Positions 9,724-18,773 of a stretch of DNA of 64,000 nucleotides are shown piece by piece. A program made the translations under genes and the position numbers. Every line of letters starts with the position of its first letter. Positions within the stretch are counted from its first letter, which is position 1. This DNA is from CAYVBJ01 sp964449075 (GTDB lineage Bacteria; Bacteroidota; Rhodothermia; Balneolales; Balneolaceae): NCBI GenBank assembly GCA_964449075.1, contig CAYVBJ010000003.1, positions 1-64,000 on the forward strand. The letters are read 5' to 3'. The notes below the pieces were generated by a model. It had not been told where the DNA came from. It made no database searches and saw only the letters and a list, made by a program, of their open reading frames with translations.

Positions 9724-10557
9724 ATGAAAACAGCACTGAGAATTGCAGGTTTTCTTTCAGTGCTTTTGATTACCGAGATATCGACAGCACAATTGAACCA
9801 GGGGAAACCTGCGATACTTGAAAATATTGGAATCGAGGAAAAGCTGGGTGAACAGATTCCTCTTGATGTCACGTTTGCAAACTCTGAAGGAGATTCCGTT
9901 ACAATCGGTGATTTACTTGAAGAGGGAAAACCGGTACTTCTTAACCCGCTTTACTATGAGTGTCCTATGTTATGCGGGCTCGTACTTGAGGGCGTATTTA
10001 AAGTAGTAAATGAATTACAGTGGAATCCGGGCGAGGACTATATCATTATCTCTTTCAGTATCGATCCCGACGAAACAAGTGATCATGCAGCGAGAAGTAA
10101 AGAAAAATATGTAAACAAATTAGACCGGAAGGGTGCCGAATCCGGGTGGCATTTGTTAACCGGCAATGAAAATAATATTCTGAAACTGACGGAAGCAATC
10201 GGTTTTAAATATACATATGATGAAAGAACCGGCGAATATGTGCACGCGGCGGCAATCAGTTTTTTAAGCCCTGACGGGAAAATAACCCGTTATTTGTATG
10301 GTATTGAGTTTCCTGAATTTAGTCTTCGAAATGCCCTGTATGAGTCTGCTGACGGAAAAATAGGATCAGCCGTTGATCGTGTTGTATTGTATTGCTTTAC
10401 ATACGATCCTTCGTCCGACAGTTATGTTCCGGTGGCATTAAATATAATGAAACTGGGGGGCTTGGCTACTTTAATATTTCTCGGTATATTTCTTGGTCTT
10501 TTCTGGATGAGGGAAAAAAAATCGTCACAAACGCAAACATTTGAAATTGAAAAATGA
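9724..10557 (+). CDS. SCO1/SenC family copper chaperone
   Basis: This 277-residue protein has an N-terminal signal peptide (about residues 1-22) and a thioredoxin-like domain with the copper-binding CPMLC motif (C80, C84) and the later conserved histidine H174 (EYVHA). An added C-terminal membrane helix lies near 245-265. SCO proteins deliver copper to the CuA site of oxidase subunit II or keep its cysteines reduced. The gene directly precedes coxB and overlaps it by 4 bp (ATGA), so the chaperone and its likely target are translationally coupled. The C-terminal rather than N-terminal anchor is the form seen in many ACIII/caa3 operons. Confidence 0.92.
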   Translation: MKTALRIAGFLSVLLITEISTAQLNQGKPAILENIGIEEKLGEQIPLDVTFANSEGDSVTIGDLLEEGKPVLLNPLYYECPMLCGLVLEGVFKVVNELQWNPGEDYIIISFSIDPDETSDHAARSKEKYVNKLDRKGAESGWHLLTGNENNILKLTEAIGFKYTYDERTGEYVHAAAISFLSPDGKITRYLYGIEFPEFSLRNALYESADGKIGSAVDRVVLYCFTYDPSSDSYVPVALNIMKLGGLATLIFLGIFLGLFWMREKKSSQTQTFEIEK

Positions 10558-11495
10558 TTGAATTCTTAGATTGGATGCTTCCTCCGGCCAAAAGCACAAT
10601 GGCGGGTGAAACGGATGCACTGTTTTATTTTATAAATATCGTAAGTTTCATTTTTTTAGTCGGTATTACAATAGCTATTCTCTATTTCTCATGGCGCTAC
10701 AGGCGGCGATCGGAAGAAGATGTAACCCCTGTTATTACCCACAACAATAAACTTGAAATAACCTGGTCTGTAATTCCACTTATTCTTGTAATTATTGTAT
10801 TCGGATGGGGATTCACCGGGTATCTGAATTCAATTACACCACCCGAAGATGCATACGAGATCAGGGTTGTGGGCAAATCCTGGCTCTGGGAATTCCACTA
10901 CAAAAATGGAGCGGTCAGTGTAAATGAACTACATGTGCCCGCTAACAGACCCGTGAAACTTGTGATGACATCCTCTGATGTAATTCACTCATTTTACGTT
11001 CCCGACTACCGGATCAAAAGAGATGTTCTGCCCAATCGATACAGCTCAGTATGGTTTGAGGCTATCGAACCGGGGGAATCTGTAATTTTCTGTACCGAAT
11101 ACTGCGGAACAGCTCATTCAGATATGATTGCAAGTGTTATTGTACATGAGCAAAAGGATTTCCAGCGATGGCTTGCTACTTCAGCATCAGAGGGCGAGGA
11201 TCAGTCACCGGTTGATCTCGGTAAAAGTCTCGTAGAGCGTAATGCATGCCTTACATGCCACTCTGTAGATGGCACTGAGCAGCTGGGCCCCACTTTCCAG
11301 GGTATCTGGCAACGCGAACAGACAATGCAAAGCGGTGAAACAGTGATAGCTGATGAAAATTACATTCGTGAAAGTATACTCGAACCCAATGCTAAAATTG
11401 TTGAAGGCTATAATGCGATAATGCCCTCTTTTTCCGGGTCACTCGACGATCGTCAGATTGACGCAATTATCGAATATTTAAAAACTATAGATTAA
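10554..11495 (+). CDS. coxB: Cytochrome c oxidase subunit II with fused cytochrome c domain (caa3 type)
   Basis: The 313-residue protein has two N-terminal membrane helices (about 25-47 and 70-90) and a cupredoxin domain with all CuA ligands: H145, C180, E182, C184, H188 and M191. A C-terminal cytochrome c domain follows, with CXXCH at C232-H236. The fused haem makes this a caa3 oxidase. CuA accepts electrons from the attached cytochrome and passes them to subunit I. The cytochrome domain is a close relative of the second haem domain of ActE in the same operon. The start at 10554 overlaps the sco stop, and coxA begins one base after its own stop. Confidence 0.95.
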   Translation: MIEFLDWMLPPAKSTMAGETDALFYFINIVSFIFLVGITIAILYFSWRYRRRSEEDVTPVITHNNKLEITWSVIPLILVIIVFGWGFTGYLNSITPPEDAYEIRVVGKSWLWEFHYKNGAVSVNELHVPANRPVKLVMTSSDVIHSFYVPDYRIKRDVLPNRYSSVWFEAIEPGESVIFCTEYCGTAHSDMIASVIVHEQKDFQRWLATSASEGEDQSPVDLGKSLVERNACLTCHSVDGTEQLGPTFQGIWQREQTMQSGETVIADENYIRESILEPNAKIVEGYNAIMPSFSGSLDDRQIDAIIEYLKTID

Positions 11496-11496
11496 T

Positions 11497-13245
11497 ATGG
11501 CTACAGAAGAAACTGCAAGAATAAAAAAACTACAGGTTCAGCGTTACAAGCCTGAAGAAAACCCAAAAGTCCATTTCCTGAATGCGGAAAAAGGCATCTG
11601 GTCCTGGTTAACCACGATTGATCATAAGCGGATCGGGATCATGTATCTCGCATCCATAGCTGTATTCTTTTTTATCGGCGGAATGCTTGCAATTTTACTG
11701 AGGACGGAACTTCTTACCCCGGCTCAAAATTTTGTGGATGCCAATACCTACAATCAGATCTTTACCCTGCATGGGGCAATCATGATTTTCTTCTTCCTGA
11801 TTCCCTCGGTACCTGCCGCCCTGGGGAACCTGATCCTGCCTCTTCAGCTGGGCTGTAAAGATGTGGCTTTTCCGAGATTAAACCTCGCAAGTTATTACAT
11901 CTATGTTATTGGAGCACTTTTTACTCTGACAGCTATTTTCACCGGCGGACTCGACACAGGATGGACATTTTATACCCCCTACAGCAGCACCACTTCAGGA
12001 TCGAATGTACTTTTAATGACCCTGGGGATTTTCATTCTTGGTTTTTCGTCCATTCTGACCGGCTTAAACTTTATTGTTACTATCCATAAGCTTCGGGCAC
12101 CTGGTCTTACCTGGAGTAAACTGCCTCTGTTTCAATGGTCACTTTATGCTACAAGTATAATCCAGGTATTGGCTACTCCTGTACTGGCCATTACTCTCTT
12201 ACTGCTTACAATGGAGCGTGCATTGAGTATTGGTATATTTGATCCGAATCTTGGCGGAGACCCTGTTCTTTATCAACACTTTTTCTGGTTTTATTCCCAT
12301 CCTGCAGTATATATTATGATTGTTCCGGGATTTGGTGTTATCTCTGAAATTATCTCTACATTTTCTAAAAAGACAATTTTCGGATACTGGGCCATAGCAC
12401 TTTCATCACTTGCCATTGCATTTATCGGATTCCTGGTATGGGGACACCACATGTTTACAGCCGGTCAGTCATCACTGGCAAATATGGTCTTCTCCTTTTT
12501 AACATTCCTTGTTGGAATCCCAACCGGTATAAAAATCTTTAACTGGCTGGCAACCATGTACAAGGGCTCTATTGATATGAAAACCCCGATGCTCTATGCA
12601 ATGGTTTTTCTCTTTTTATTTACAATCGGGGGATTTACCGGAATTATGCTGGGAGCACTTTCAGTAGATATCCATGTACATGATACTTATTATGTAGTAG
12701 CCCATTTCCACTACGTGATGATGGGCGGAATGGTGATGGCGTTCCTGGGCGGACTTCACTATTGGTGGCCAAAAATGTTTGGAAAAATGTACAGCGAATA
12801 CTGGGCGAAAATTTCGTGTGCCATTATCTTTATCGGCTTTAATATGACATTTTTACCACAGTTTGTGATGGGTTCCCAGGGAATGCCCCGAAGATATTAT
12901 AACTACATTGATCAGTTTCAGCCGTTTCACCAATTTTCTACAATAGGTTCTTATGTACTGGGAATCGGCTTTTTCATTATGTTCGGTTACCTGCTTCACT
13001 CACTTCTCAGGGGTAAAAAAGCCACGGCTAATCCGTGGGGAAGCAGGGCTCTCGAATGGCAGGTATCCTCACCGGCACCGCAGCACAATTTTGAGCATAC
13101 TCCTGTTATCATTAACGGACCTTATGATTACCATAAGCCAATGTCGGAGTTTCAGCTTGGTATTGCAGGTTCACACAACGGGCACGGTTCAGACGCAGAT
13201 ATCTCACAAACAAATAAAGAACAAGCGGCTGATAAAGCCAAATAA
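11497..13245 (+). CDS. coxA: Cytochrome c oxidase subunit I, A2-type haem-copper oxidase
   Basis: This 582-residue subunit has about twelve helices and every metal ligand: H92 for low-spin haem a, H268 with Y272 and H317/H318 for CuB, and H403 (haem a3) and H405 (haem a). The helix-VI motif reads YSHPAVY rather than GHPEVY. The D-channel glutamate is therefore replaced by the Tyr-Ser pair (Y266, S267) that defines A2-type oxidases such as the Rhodothermus marinus caa3 enzyme. The protein reduces oxygen to water and pumps protons. The soluble C-terminal tail (about 510-582) is His/Gly/Ser-rich and poorly conserved. coxC follows after 21 bp. Confidence 0.96.
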   Translation: MATEETARIKKLQVQRYKPEENPKVHFLNAEKGIWSWLTTIDHKRIGIMYLASIAVFFFIGGMLAILLRTELLTPAQNFVDANTYNQIFTLHGAIMIFFFLIPSVPAALGNLILPLQLGCKDVAFPRLNLASYYIYVIGALFTLTAIFTGGLDTGWTFYTPYSSTTSGSNVLLMTLGIFILGFSSILTGLNFIVTIHKLRAPGLTWSKLPLFQWSLYATSIIQVLATPVLAITLLLLTMERALSIGIFDPNLGGDPVLYQHFFWFYSHPAVYIMIVPGFGVISEIISTFSKKTIFGYWAIALSSLAIAFIGFLVWGHHMFTAGQSSLANMVFSFLTFLVGIPTGIKIFNWLATMYKGSIDMKTPMLYAMVFLFLFTIGGFTGIMLGALSVDIHVHDTYYVVAHFHYVMMGGMVMAFLGGLHYWWPKMFGKMYSEYWAKISCAIIFIGFNMTFLPQFVMGSQGMPRRYYNYIDQFQPFHQFSTIGSYVLGIGFFIMFGYLLHSLLRGKKATANPWGSRALEWQVSSPAPQHNFEHTPVIINGPYDYHKPMSEFQLGIAGSHNGHGSDADISQTNKEQAADKAK

Positions 13246-13266
13246 ACAACTATCCGACAAATTATT

Positions 13267-13923
13267 ATGTCTCAAACATCGGCAATTGATCAATTGACAG
13301 CACACGTGCAGCATCACTTTGTGGATTCAGATCAGCAATTTGAATCAGCAAAAATGGGCATGTGGGTTTTCCTTGTAACTGAAATTCTGTTTTTTGGCGG
13401 TTTATTCGCAGCTTACATCGTATACCGGGCATGGTATCCTGATTTGTATATCATGGCATCCGAACAGCTCGATACGTTTTGGGGTGGTGTAAATACCGTC
13501 GTTCTGATCGGAAGTTCTCTAACCGTAGCTATGGCGATTCGCTCTGCACAGCTGAACCAGCAAAAAGGCATCGTCATCAATCTTTTGATAACAATTGCCC
13601 TGGCATTTGTCTTTATGGTGATTAAATATTTTGAGTACTCCCATAAATTTGAACTTGGAATTTTCCCGGGTGCCTACTACACATTTGAGGGAATTGATCA
13701 TCCGCAGGCCAATATCTTTTTCAGCATCTACTACATGATGACCGGCTTGCATGGCGTTCACGTTATAGTTGGTATCGGTTTAATGGTCTGGTTACTGGTT
13801 AAAGCCCGAAAAGGTGTTTTTCACAGTAATTACTACACACCGGTTGAAATCACAGGCCTTTACTGGCACCTCGTTGATATCATATGGATTTTCCTGTTCC
13901 CACTTTTATACTTAATTGACTAA
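13267..13923 (+). CDS. coxC: Cytochrome c oxidase subunit III
   Basis: The 218-residue product is a subunit III of the haem-copper oxidase family. After a polar N-terminus it reads KMGMWVFLVTEILFFGGLF (near residue 33), followed by four further helices. The conserved MTGLHGVHVIVG (near 159) and YWHLVDIIWIFLFPLLYL (near 200) segments are present. The subunit has no redox centre and stabilises subunit I and its proton uptake. At about 218 residues it is the short five-helix form. It sits between coxA and the small subunit IV gene, 21 bp from each. Confidence 0.95.
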   Translation: MSQTSAIDQLTAHVQHHFVDSDQQFESAKMGMWVFLVTEILFFGGLFAAYIVYRAWYPDLYIMASEQLDTFWGGVNTVVLIGSSLTVAMAIRSAQLNQQKGIVINLLITIALAFVFMVIKYFEYSHKFELGIFPGAYYTFEGIDHPQANIFFSIYYMMTGLHGVHVIVGIGLMVWLLVKARKGVFHSNYYTPVEITGLYWHLVDIIWIFLFPLLYLID

Positions 13924-13944
13924 TTATAATAACAGAATAAGATT

Positions 13945-14247
13945 ATGAGCGGACATCATATCTCTTCAGCTAAATTTTTATGGGGAGTCGGTATCTCCCT
14001 TTTGATCCTGACAATCATAACTGTTGGTGTTGCCTTTATTGAAATTCCTTCTCCCTGGAATATCGTGGTTGCAATTGCGATCGCATTGGTGAAAGCGAGT
14101 ATTGTAGCTGCCTTTTTTATGAATTTATACTGGGACAGCCGTTTCAACCTTTTGCTTCTCGTAGTGGGAATTCTCTTTTTTATACTGCTGATAGGTATAA
14201 CCCTGATGGATACGCTTTACCGCACGGATCCCCTTCCCTCTTTTTAA
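13945..14247 (+). CDS. Cytochrome c oxidase subunit IV (prokaryotic CtaF/CoxD type)
   Basis: This 100-residue membrane protein has three hydrophobic helices, at about 10-33, 38-62 and 68-90. It carries the family pattern VKASIVAAFFMNLYWDSRFN, typical of the small bacterial subunit IV. It is the last gene of the ACIII/caa3 operon and is followed by a hairpin terminator five bases after its stop. The subunit has no cofactor and is thought to help assemble or stabilise the oxidase core. Confidence 0.88.
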   Translation: MSGHHISSAKFLWGVGISLLILTIITVGVAFIEIPSPWNIVVAIAIALVKASIVAAFFMNLYWDSRFNLLLLVVGILFFILLIGITLMDTLYRTDPLPSF

Positions 14248-14251
14248 ACCA

Positions 14252-14285
14252 GATTCTTACATATGAGAGATAAGAATCATTTTTC
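14252..14285 (+). terminator. Rho-independent-like terminator of the ACIII/caa3 operon
   Basis: A perfect 8-bp stem (GATTCTTA at 14252-14259, TAAGAATC at 14271-14278) with an 11-nt loop is followed by ATTTTT. It lies four bases after the subunit IV stop and before an unrelated gene, as expected for the operon end. Confidence 0.65.
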
Positions 14286-14355
14286 GAAAATTGTTTTATG
14301 TGTACATTAGTGAATAACTGTTTATTCATTTAATAATCGAAATTACAGGAACAGC

Positions 14356-15240
14356 ATGCCAACTGAACTATCTACAGGAATGATCGGTAATTTTGAACTT
14401 ACCGCTATCGAAACAGGAAGATTCAGACTTGACGGCGGGGCTATGTTTGGTGTGGTGCCTAAGACTTTATGGAGTAAAAAGCTTCCCGCAGATGAAAAAA
14501 ACAGGATTCCAATGGCAATGCGGTGCCTGTTGGTAAAATCCCGTGCAACAGATAAAATTTACCTGATTGATAATGGCTCCGGCACAAAGTTCAATGATAA
14601 GATGGAACGTATATATGCACTCGATTACGACCACAGTAACCTGACAGACTCCCTGAGCAGTGCCGGGATTAAACCTTCGGATATTACGGATGTTATTTTT
14701 TCGCATCTGCATTTTGACCATTGCGGCGGTACCACCTTTTATGATGATAAGGGAGAACTGAAACATCTTTTCGAAAATGCAACATATCATGTAAATAAGA
14801 GACACTGGAATAATGCCAATAATCCGAATACACGCGAACAGGCAAGTTTTCTGACTGAAAATATTGAACCTATTTCTGAAAGCGGCAGGCTAAACCTTGT
14901 TAGTGATAATCATGAATTTGAAAACGGATTTGATACAATCCCGGTGAATGGCCATACAATCGGGCAACAGCTTCCCCGCATTCAGGACGAAAACAGAACG
15001 TTACTATTTGCTGCTGACCTGTTGCCTACATTTGCCCATGTACCTATCCCGTGGGTGATGGGTTATGATATGTACCCGGTTCAAACACTGGAGGAGAAGG
15101 AAACTATTTTACATAAGGCTGCTGAGAATAACTGGCACTTTTTCATGGAACATGATGCTGATAACGAGATAATCACAGTTAAGAAAGAGAACAACAGATT
15201 TTCTTTCAAGAACGCTGCTACACTCAGTACCCTTTTATAA
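14356..15240 (+). CDS. MBL-fold metallo-hydrolase
   Basis: The 294-residue protein has the metallo-beta-lactamase fold signature HLHFDH (H117, H119, D121, H122). Later metal ligands are in the VNGHTIGQ segment (near 196), AADLLPT (near 219) and the HDAD segment near 262. The overall pattern resembles the lactonase/YtnP-like branch of the superfamily, and the IDNGSGTKF strand (71-79) fits that group. The natural substrate cannot be read from sequence; a lactone or ester is possible. It has no signal peptide and is likely cytoplasmic. It is separated from the oxidase operon by the terminator at 14252-14285, and its 3' end carries a second hairpin. Confidence 0.82.
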   Translation: MPTELSTGMIGNFELTAIETGRFRLDGGAMFGVVPKTLWSKKLPADEKNRIPMAMRCLLVKSRATDKIYLIDNGSGTKFNDKMERIYALDYDHSNLTDSLSSAGIKPSDITDVIFSHLHFDHCGGTTFYDDKGELKHLFENATYHVNKRHWNNANNPNTREQASFLTENIEPISESGRLNLVSDNHEFENGFDTIPVNGHTIGQQLPRIQDENRTLLFAADLLPTFAHVPIPWVMGYDMYPVQTLEEKETILHKAAENNWHFFMEHDADNEIITVKKENNRFSFKNAATLSTLL

Positions 15241-15263
15241 CATTTCAATTCCAATGAAATGTT
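15239..15263 (+). terminator. Hairpin at the 3' end of the MBL-fold gene
   Basis: A 9-bp perfect stem (15239-15247 with 15255-15263, core CATTTCA/TGAAATG) with a 7-nt loop overlaps the stop codon. It is followed by TATAATT rather than a clean T-run, so it is a possible but weak terminator. Confidence 0.4.
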
Positions 15264-15343
15264 TATAATTAACTGTCTGTTTAAAATATTTCAATCTCTC
15301 TGCGTTTTAGTTAGTGACCTGCATCTAAAAAAAATTTAACAAC

Positions 15344-18300
15344 TTGAAGAATAAACCAGATAAACATAACGAAGCTAAAATTCTGATAGAATCACTCCGC
15401 CGCTATCATCAGAATCTGAGCAGAGACCGAAAGGTATCAGTACTGTTTATTATTGCCGGAATTCTATTATCAGGTTTTTTGATTCTCACACTGCTTGAAC
15501 AGTGGTTCTATTTTTCCGCTCCCATAAAGACTATAAGTCTGCTTATCACAATTTTTATCTCATTTTTTGCAGGGTATGTCACATTTAAAAAATATGCCGC
15601 AATAAGCTTCTCTTCCTTCTACAGAAACTTTTTTAAAAGCCTGGAATACCCTGAATTATTACACGCTGTAGATCTGTTTCTTAAAAAACCGGGGCGGGAA
15701 TCACCATTTCATGAGCTTGCCATTCAAAAAAACCTTGAAAACATTAATCGGCAAAAGCTTAAGAAAGATCTGGAGCACTTCACTTCGCAGCAGCCTGTTC
15801 ACCGGTACATGCAATTTGCGATTATACTTTTTGTACTGGCTTCATCTCTCTTCACTCTTAACCTCTTCTATAACGACACAGGTGTTAAACGATCTGTTTA
15901 CTTTTGGCAAACGTTTGAAAAACCAAATCCTTTTGCTTATACCGTTTCACCAGGATCGATTACACTGGAACACGGCTCTGAACTGATACCTGAGGTCCTG
16001 TTTAACGGAAATGAACCCGAACGTGTTTTCCTTGCACTCAAAACGGAAATTGAAGAAGAGTTCCGCCTGAGACCCATGAGAAAAAGCACTGCTGATTCCG
16101 TATACACAGCTCAGGCTGTTGAATTAACATCCAACGCAGAGTATAAGATTATAATGGATGAATTTGAGAGTTCAACTTTTCAGATTGATGTACAGCTCAG
16201 GCCACGCTTTGAACTGTTGTCTGTTGTGGTTCAGCCTCCTGCCTACACCGGATTGTCGGGTGAATCGTTTGAATATCCTTTTTCCCGGATCCCGGCTTAC
16301 AAAGGATCAACTGTTAACATAGCGGGTATTCCCAACAAACCTGTTCAGGATATCTCAATCTTACACCGGAATCAGCTGAAAAAATTATCAGATACGGACG
16401 ATAAACCCGGAGAGTTTGAATATTCATTTACTGTTGACACACCTGATACCATCCGGTTTCAACTTGTGGATTCTGATAGTTTGACAAATAGAAATCCTTT
16501 TAAATTTACCCTCGATATTGTTGAGGACGAACTGCCTACTGCAGTTATACGTGAACCTGAAACAAATATTACCGTTGCTGAACCAAAGGAATTGAATATT
16601 CTCTATCAGGCAACTGATGATTTCGGCCTCACTAAAGCAAATCTTGAGTGGGAAATGAAAAGAGCTTTTGTCAGCGAACCCGTACGCGGAAGAATATCAC
16701 TGAAAAAACCCTCCATCGGACGCTCCGACATGGTGGAATGGAACCTCAAATCTCTTGACATGCGCCCCCGTGATGAAGTTACATTCTGGATCAGGGTTTG
16801 GGACAACGATGAAATAAATGGTTTTAAATCCGGTACATCGCAGCGACTGACTCTTACCATGCCGTCAATGAGTGCTTATTTTGAGGAGATTGATTCGAAA
16901 GAGAAAGATATACAGAACCGCCTTGATGAGGTTTCTGAAGATTATCAAAATATGCAGCAGGAGTACGATGAATTCCTTGAACAATTAAAACAGAATCAGG
17001 AGCACGGCTGGGAAGAGCAACAGCAGGTCGAAGAGATGGAGAAGAGTCAGAAAAAAATTGAGGAGACTGTTCAGGAACTGAGTGAACAGTTTGATGAACT
17101 TCGCAAAGAGATTGAGCAAAACAATAACTTATCTGAAGAGACACAACAAGCATACAGGGAGCTTCAGAAACTGATGGAAGAGCTCGACGATCCCGCTCTT
17201 CGTGAAGCCATGGAGGAGCTTCGCAAATCGCTTGAAAACATGAGTCCTCAACAGATGGAGCAAGCCCTGCAGAATCTTGATTTTAATGAAGAAGTTTACC
17301 GCGAACGACTTCAGCGGACACTCGAACTTTTCAAGACACTGAAATTGAACAGCGATCTTGACAAAATCTCGAAACAGTTTGAAAACCTTGCAGAACGGCT
17401 AGAAAAAACGGAGGAGTCAAAAAATTCTCTTCAGGATCTTAAGAATGAACTTGAAACCGGAATGGAAGACCTGGAGAAGGTAGGAGATCAGATTGACAAC
17501 CTGGATCAAAATCCACCTGAAAAGCTAATTGAAAAGATAAATGAGTTGCAAGAGACTTCCCGTGAAGATCTTGGTAAACAGATAAAGCAGCTGCAGGAAA
17601 TGGATGGTGAAGCCGGAGAAAAGCTTCAGGACGGAGAAAAAGAGCCGGGCGAACAGTTAAACCGACAGAGGCAACAGATAGCACAGGAGATGCGCGAACA
17701 GTCTGAGAGGATGCAGCAGGCCATGCAGCAGATGAGCGGTCAGCAGAGAGAAATTAACATGCTGGCTTTACAAAGATCTCTTTATACGCTTATGGAACTT
17801 TCACAATCACAGGAAACGCTGACAGTACAGGCTGCTGAAATTGACAACCGCAGTCAGGCTTTTGTGGAACTGGCCAGGAAACAGAAAAATATTGAAGATC
17901 AATTTTCGCAGGTTGCCGATACGCTTTTCCAGGTATCATCTGAAATTCCCGGGCTATCCAATCAAATCAATAAGCTTAAATCAACTGTAGAAAAAAATCT
18001 GGAGCAGTCGACCACACAGATGGCTGAGCGCGACAGAAGACGTTCCACCATTGCTGCCCGTGAATCGATGGGAGGAATTAATAACTTGTCTTCGATGATT
18101 GCATCTTTGATTGACCAGTTAATGAATCAGCAGCAAAGCGGCGGCGGGGCAGGCGGATCGATGAGTATGCAGCAGATGATTGAGCAGATGCAGCAGATGT
18201 CGGGCGATCAGCAGAAATTAAATGAGCAGATGCAACAAATTATAAATGATGTACAGGGCGATCGTCTTACCAGGGAACAATCAGAAAGGCTGGATCAGCT

Positions 18301-18727
18301 TGCCCGGCAGCAGAATGAAATAAGAAAACAGCTTCAGAAGCTGCAGCAAAACGGTGCACTGAAGCAGGGTGATCGTGCACTCAGTGAAATGCAGCGGATG
18401 ATAGAAGAGATGGAAGACTCTATCAATGATCTGCGGGGAGGAATGACAGACCCACTGATGCAGAAACGGCAGGAAAATATCCTTTCACGAATGCTGAATG
18501 CTGAAAAATCACTCCAGGAACGCGGTGAAGACGAAGAAAGGAAAGGTGATATACCCGAAGGATTTGACCAGGCGATACCTCCTGATATTACCCTTGAAGA
18601 GCTCAAGCAGGAAATAAGGACTCGTCTTCAGGATCCGAATTACACTCGCTTCCGCCAGGATTATCAGCGGATGATTGAACGCTATTTTGAATTACTGAGG
18701 CGGATGGAGGGAACAAGACTGCCTTAA
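15344..18727 (+). CDS. DUF4175 family coiled-coil membrane protein
   Basis: The start is TTG at 15344, giving MKNKPDKHNEAK; no ATG lies nearby, and the first internal Met is near residue 154. The protein has 1127 residues. It has two membrane helices near residues 29-75 and one near 155-175, then an extracytoplasmic-looking beta-rich part (about 190-510). A very long Glu/Gln/Met-rich coiled coil follows (about 515-1100), with repeated QQM and EQM units. This layout is the DUF4175 family of Bacteroidota, whose role is not established. Low complexity in the second half makes similarity searches unreliable there. No operon partner is evident. It converges with the ATPase-GNAT gene 46 bp away. 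Confidence 0.82.
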   Translation: MKNKPDKHNEAKILIESLRRYHQNLSRDRKVSVLFIIAGILLSGFLILTLLEQWFYFSAPIKTISLLITIFISFFAGYVTFKKYAAISFSSFYRNFFKSLEYPELLHAVDLFLKKPGRESPFHELAIQKNLENINRQKLKKDLEHFTSQQPVHRYMQFAIILFVLASSLFTLNLFYNDTGVKRSVYFWQTFEKPNPFAYTVSPGSITLEHGSELIPEVLFNGNEPERVFLALKTEIEEEFRLRPMRKSTADSVYTAQAVELTSNAEYKIIMDEFESSTFQIDVQLRPRFELLSVVVQPPAYTGLSGESFEYPFSRIPAYKGSTVNIAGIPNKPVQDISILHRNQLKKLSDTDDKPGEFEYSFTVDTPDTIRFQLVDSDSLTNRNPFKFTLDIVEDELPTAVIREPETNITVAEPKELNILYQATDDFGLTKANLEWEMKRAFVSEPVRGRISLKKPSIGRSDMVEWNLKSLDMRPRDEVTFWIRVWDNDEINGFKSGTSQRLTLTMPSMSAYFEEIDSKEKDIQNRLDEVSEDYQNMQQEYDEFLEQLKQNQEHGWEEQQQVEEMEKSQKKIEETVQELSEQFDELRKEIEQNNNLSEETQQAYRELQKLMEELDDPALREAMEELRKSLENMSPQQMEQALQNLDFNEEVYRERLQRTLELFKTLKLNSDLDKISKQFENLAERLEKTEESKNSLQDLKNELETGMEDLEKVGDQIDNLDQNPPEKLIEKINELQETSREDLGKQIKQLQEMDGEAGEKLQDGEKEPGEQLNRQRQQIAQEMREQSERMQQAMQQMSGQQREINMLALQRSLYTLMELSQSQETLTVQAAEIDNRSQAFVELARKQKNIEDQFSQVADTLFQVSSEIPGLSNQINKLKSTVEKNLEQSTTQMAERDRRRSTIAARESMGGINNLSSMIASLIDQLMNQQQSGGGAGGSMSMQQMIEQMQQMSGDQQKLNEQMQQIINDVQGDRLTREQSERLDQLARQQNEIRKQLQKLQQNGALKQGDRALSEMQRMIEEMEDSINDLRGGMTDPLMQKRQENILSRMLNAEKSLQERGEDEERKGDIPEGFDQAIPPDITLEELKQEIRTRLQDPNYTRFRQDYQRMIERYFELLRRMEGTRLP

Positions 18728-18773
18728 AAAGTTTCCGGATCTGTTTTGAAATTTAAAATATATCTTACTTTTT

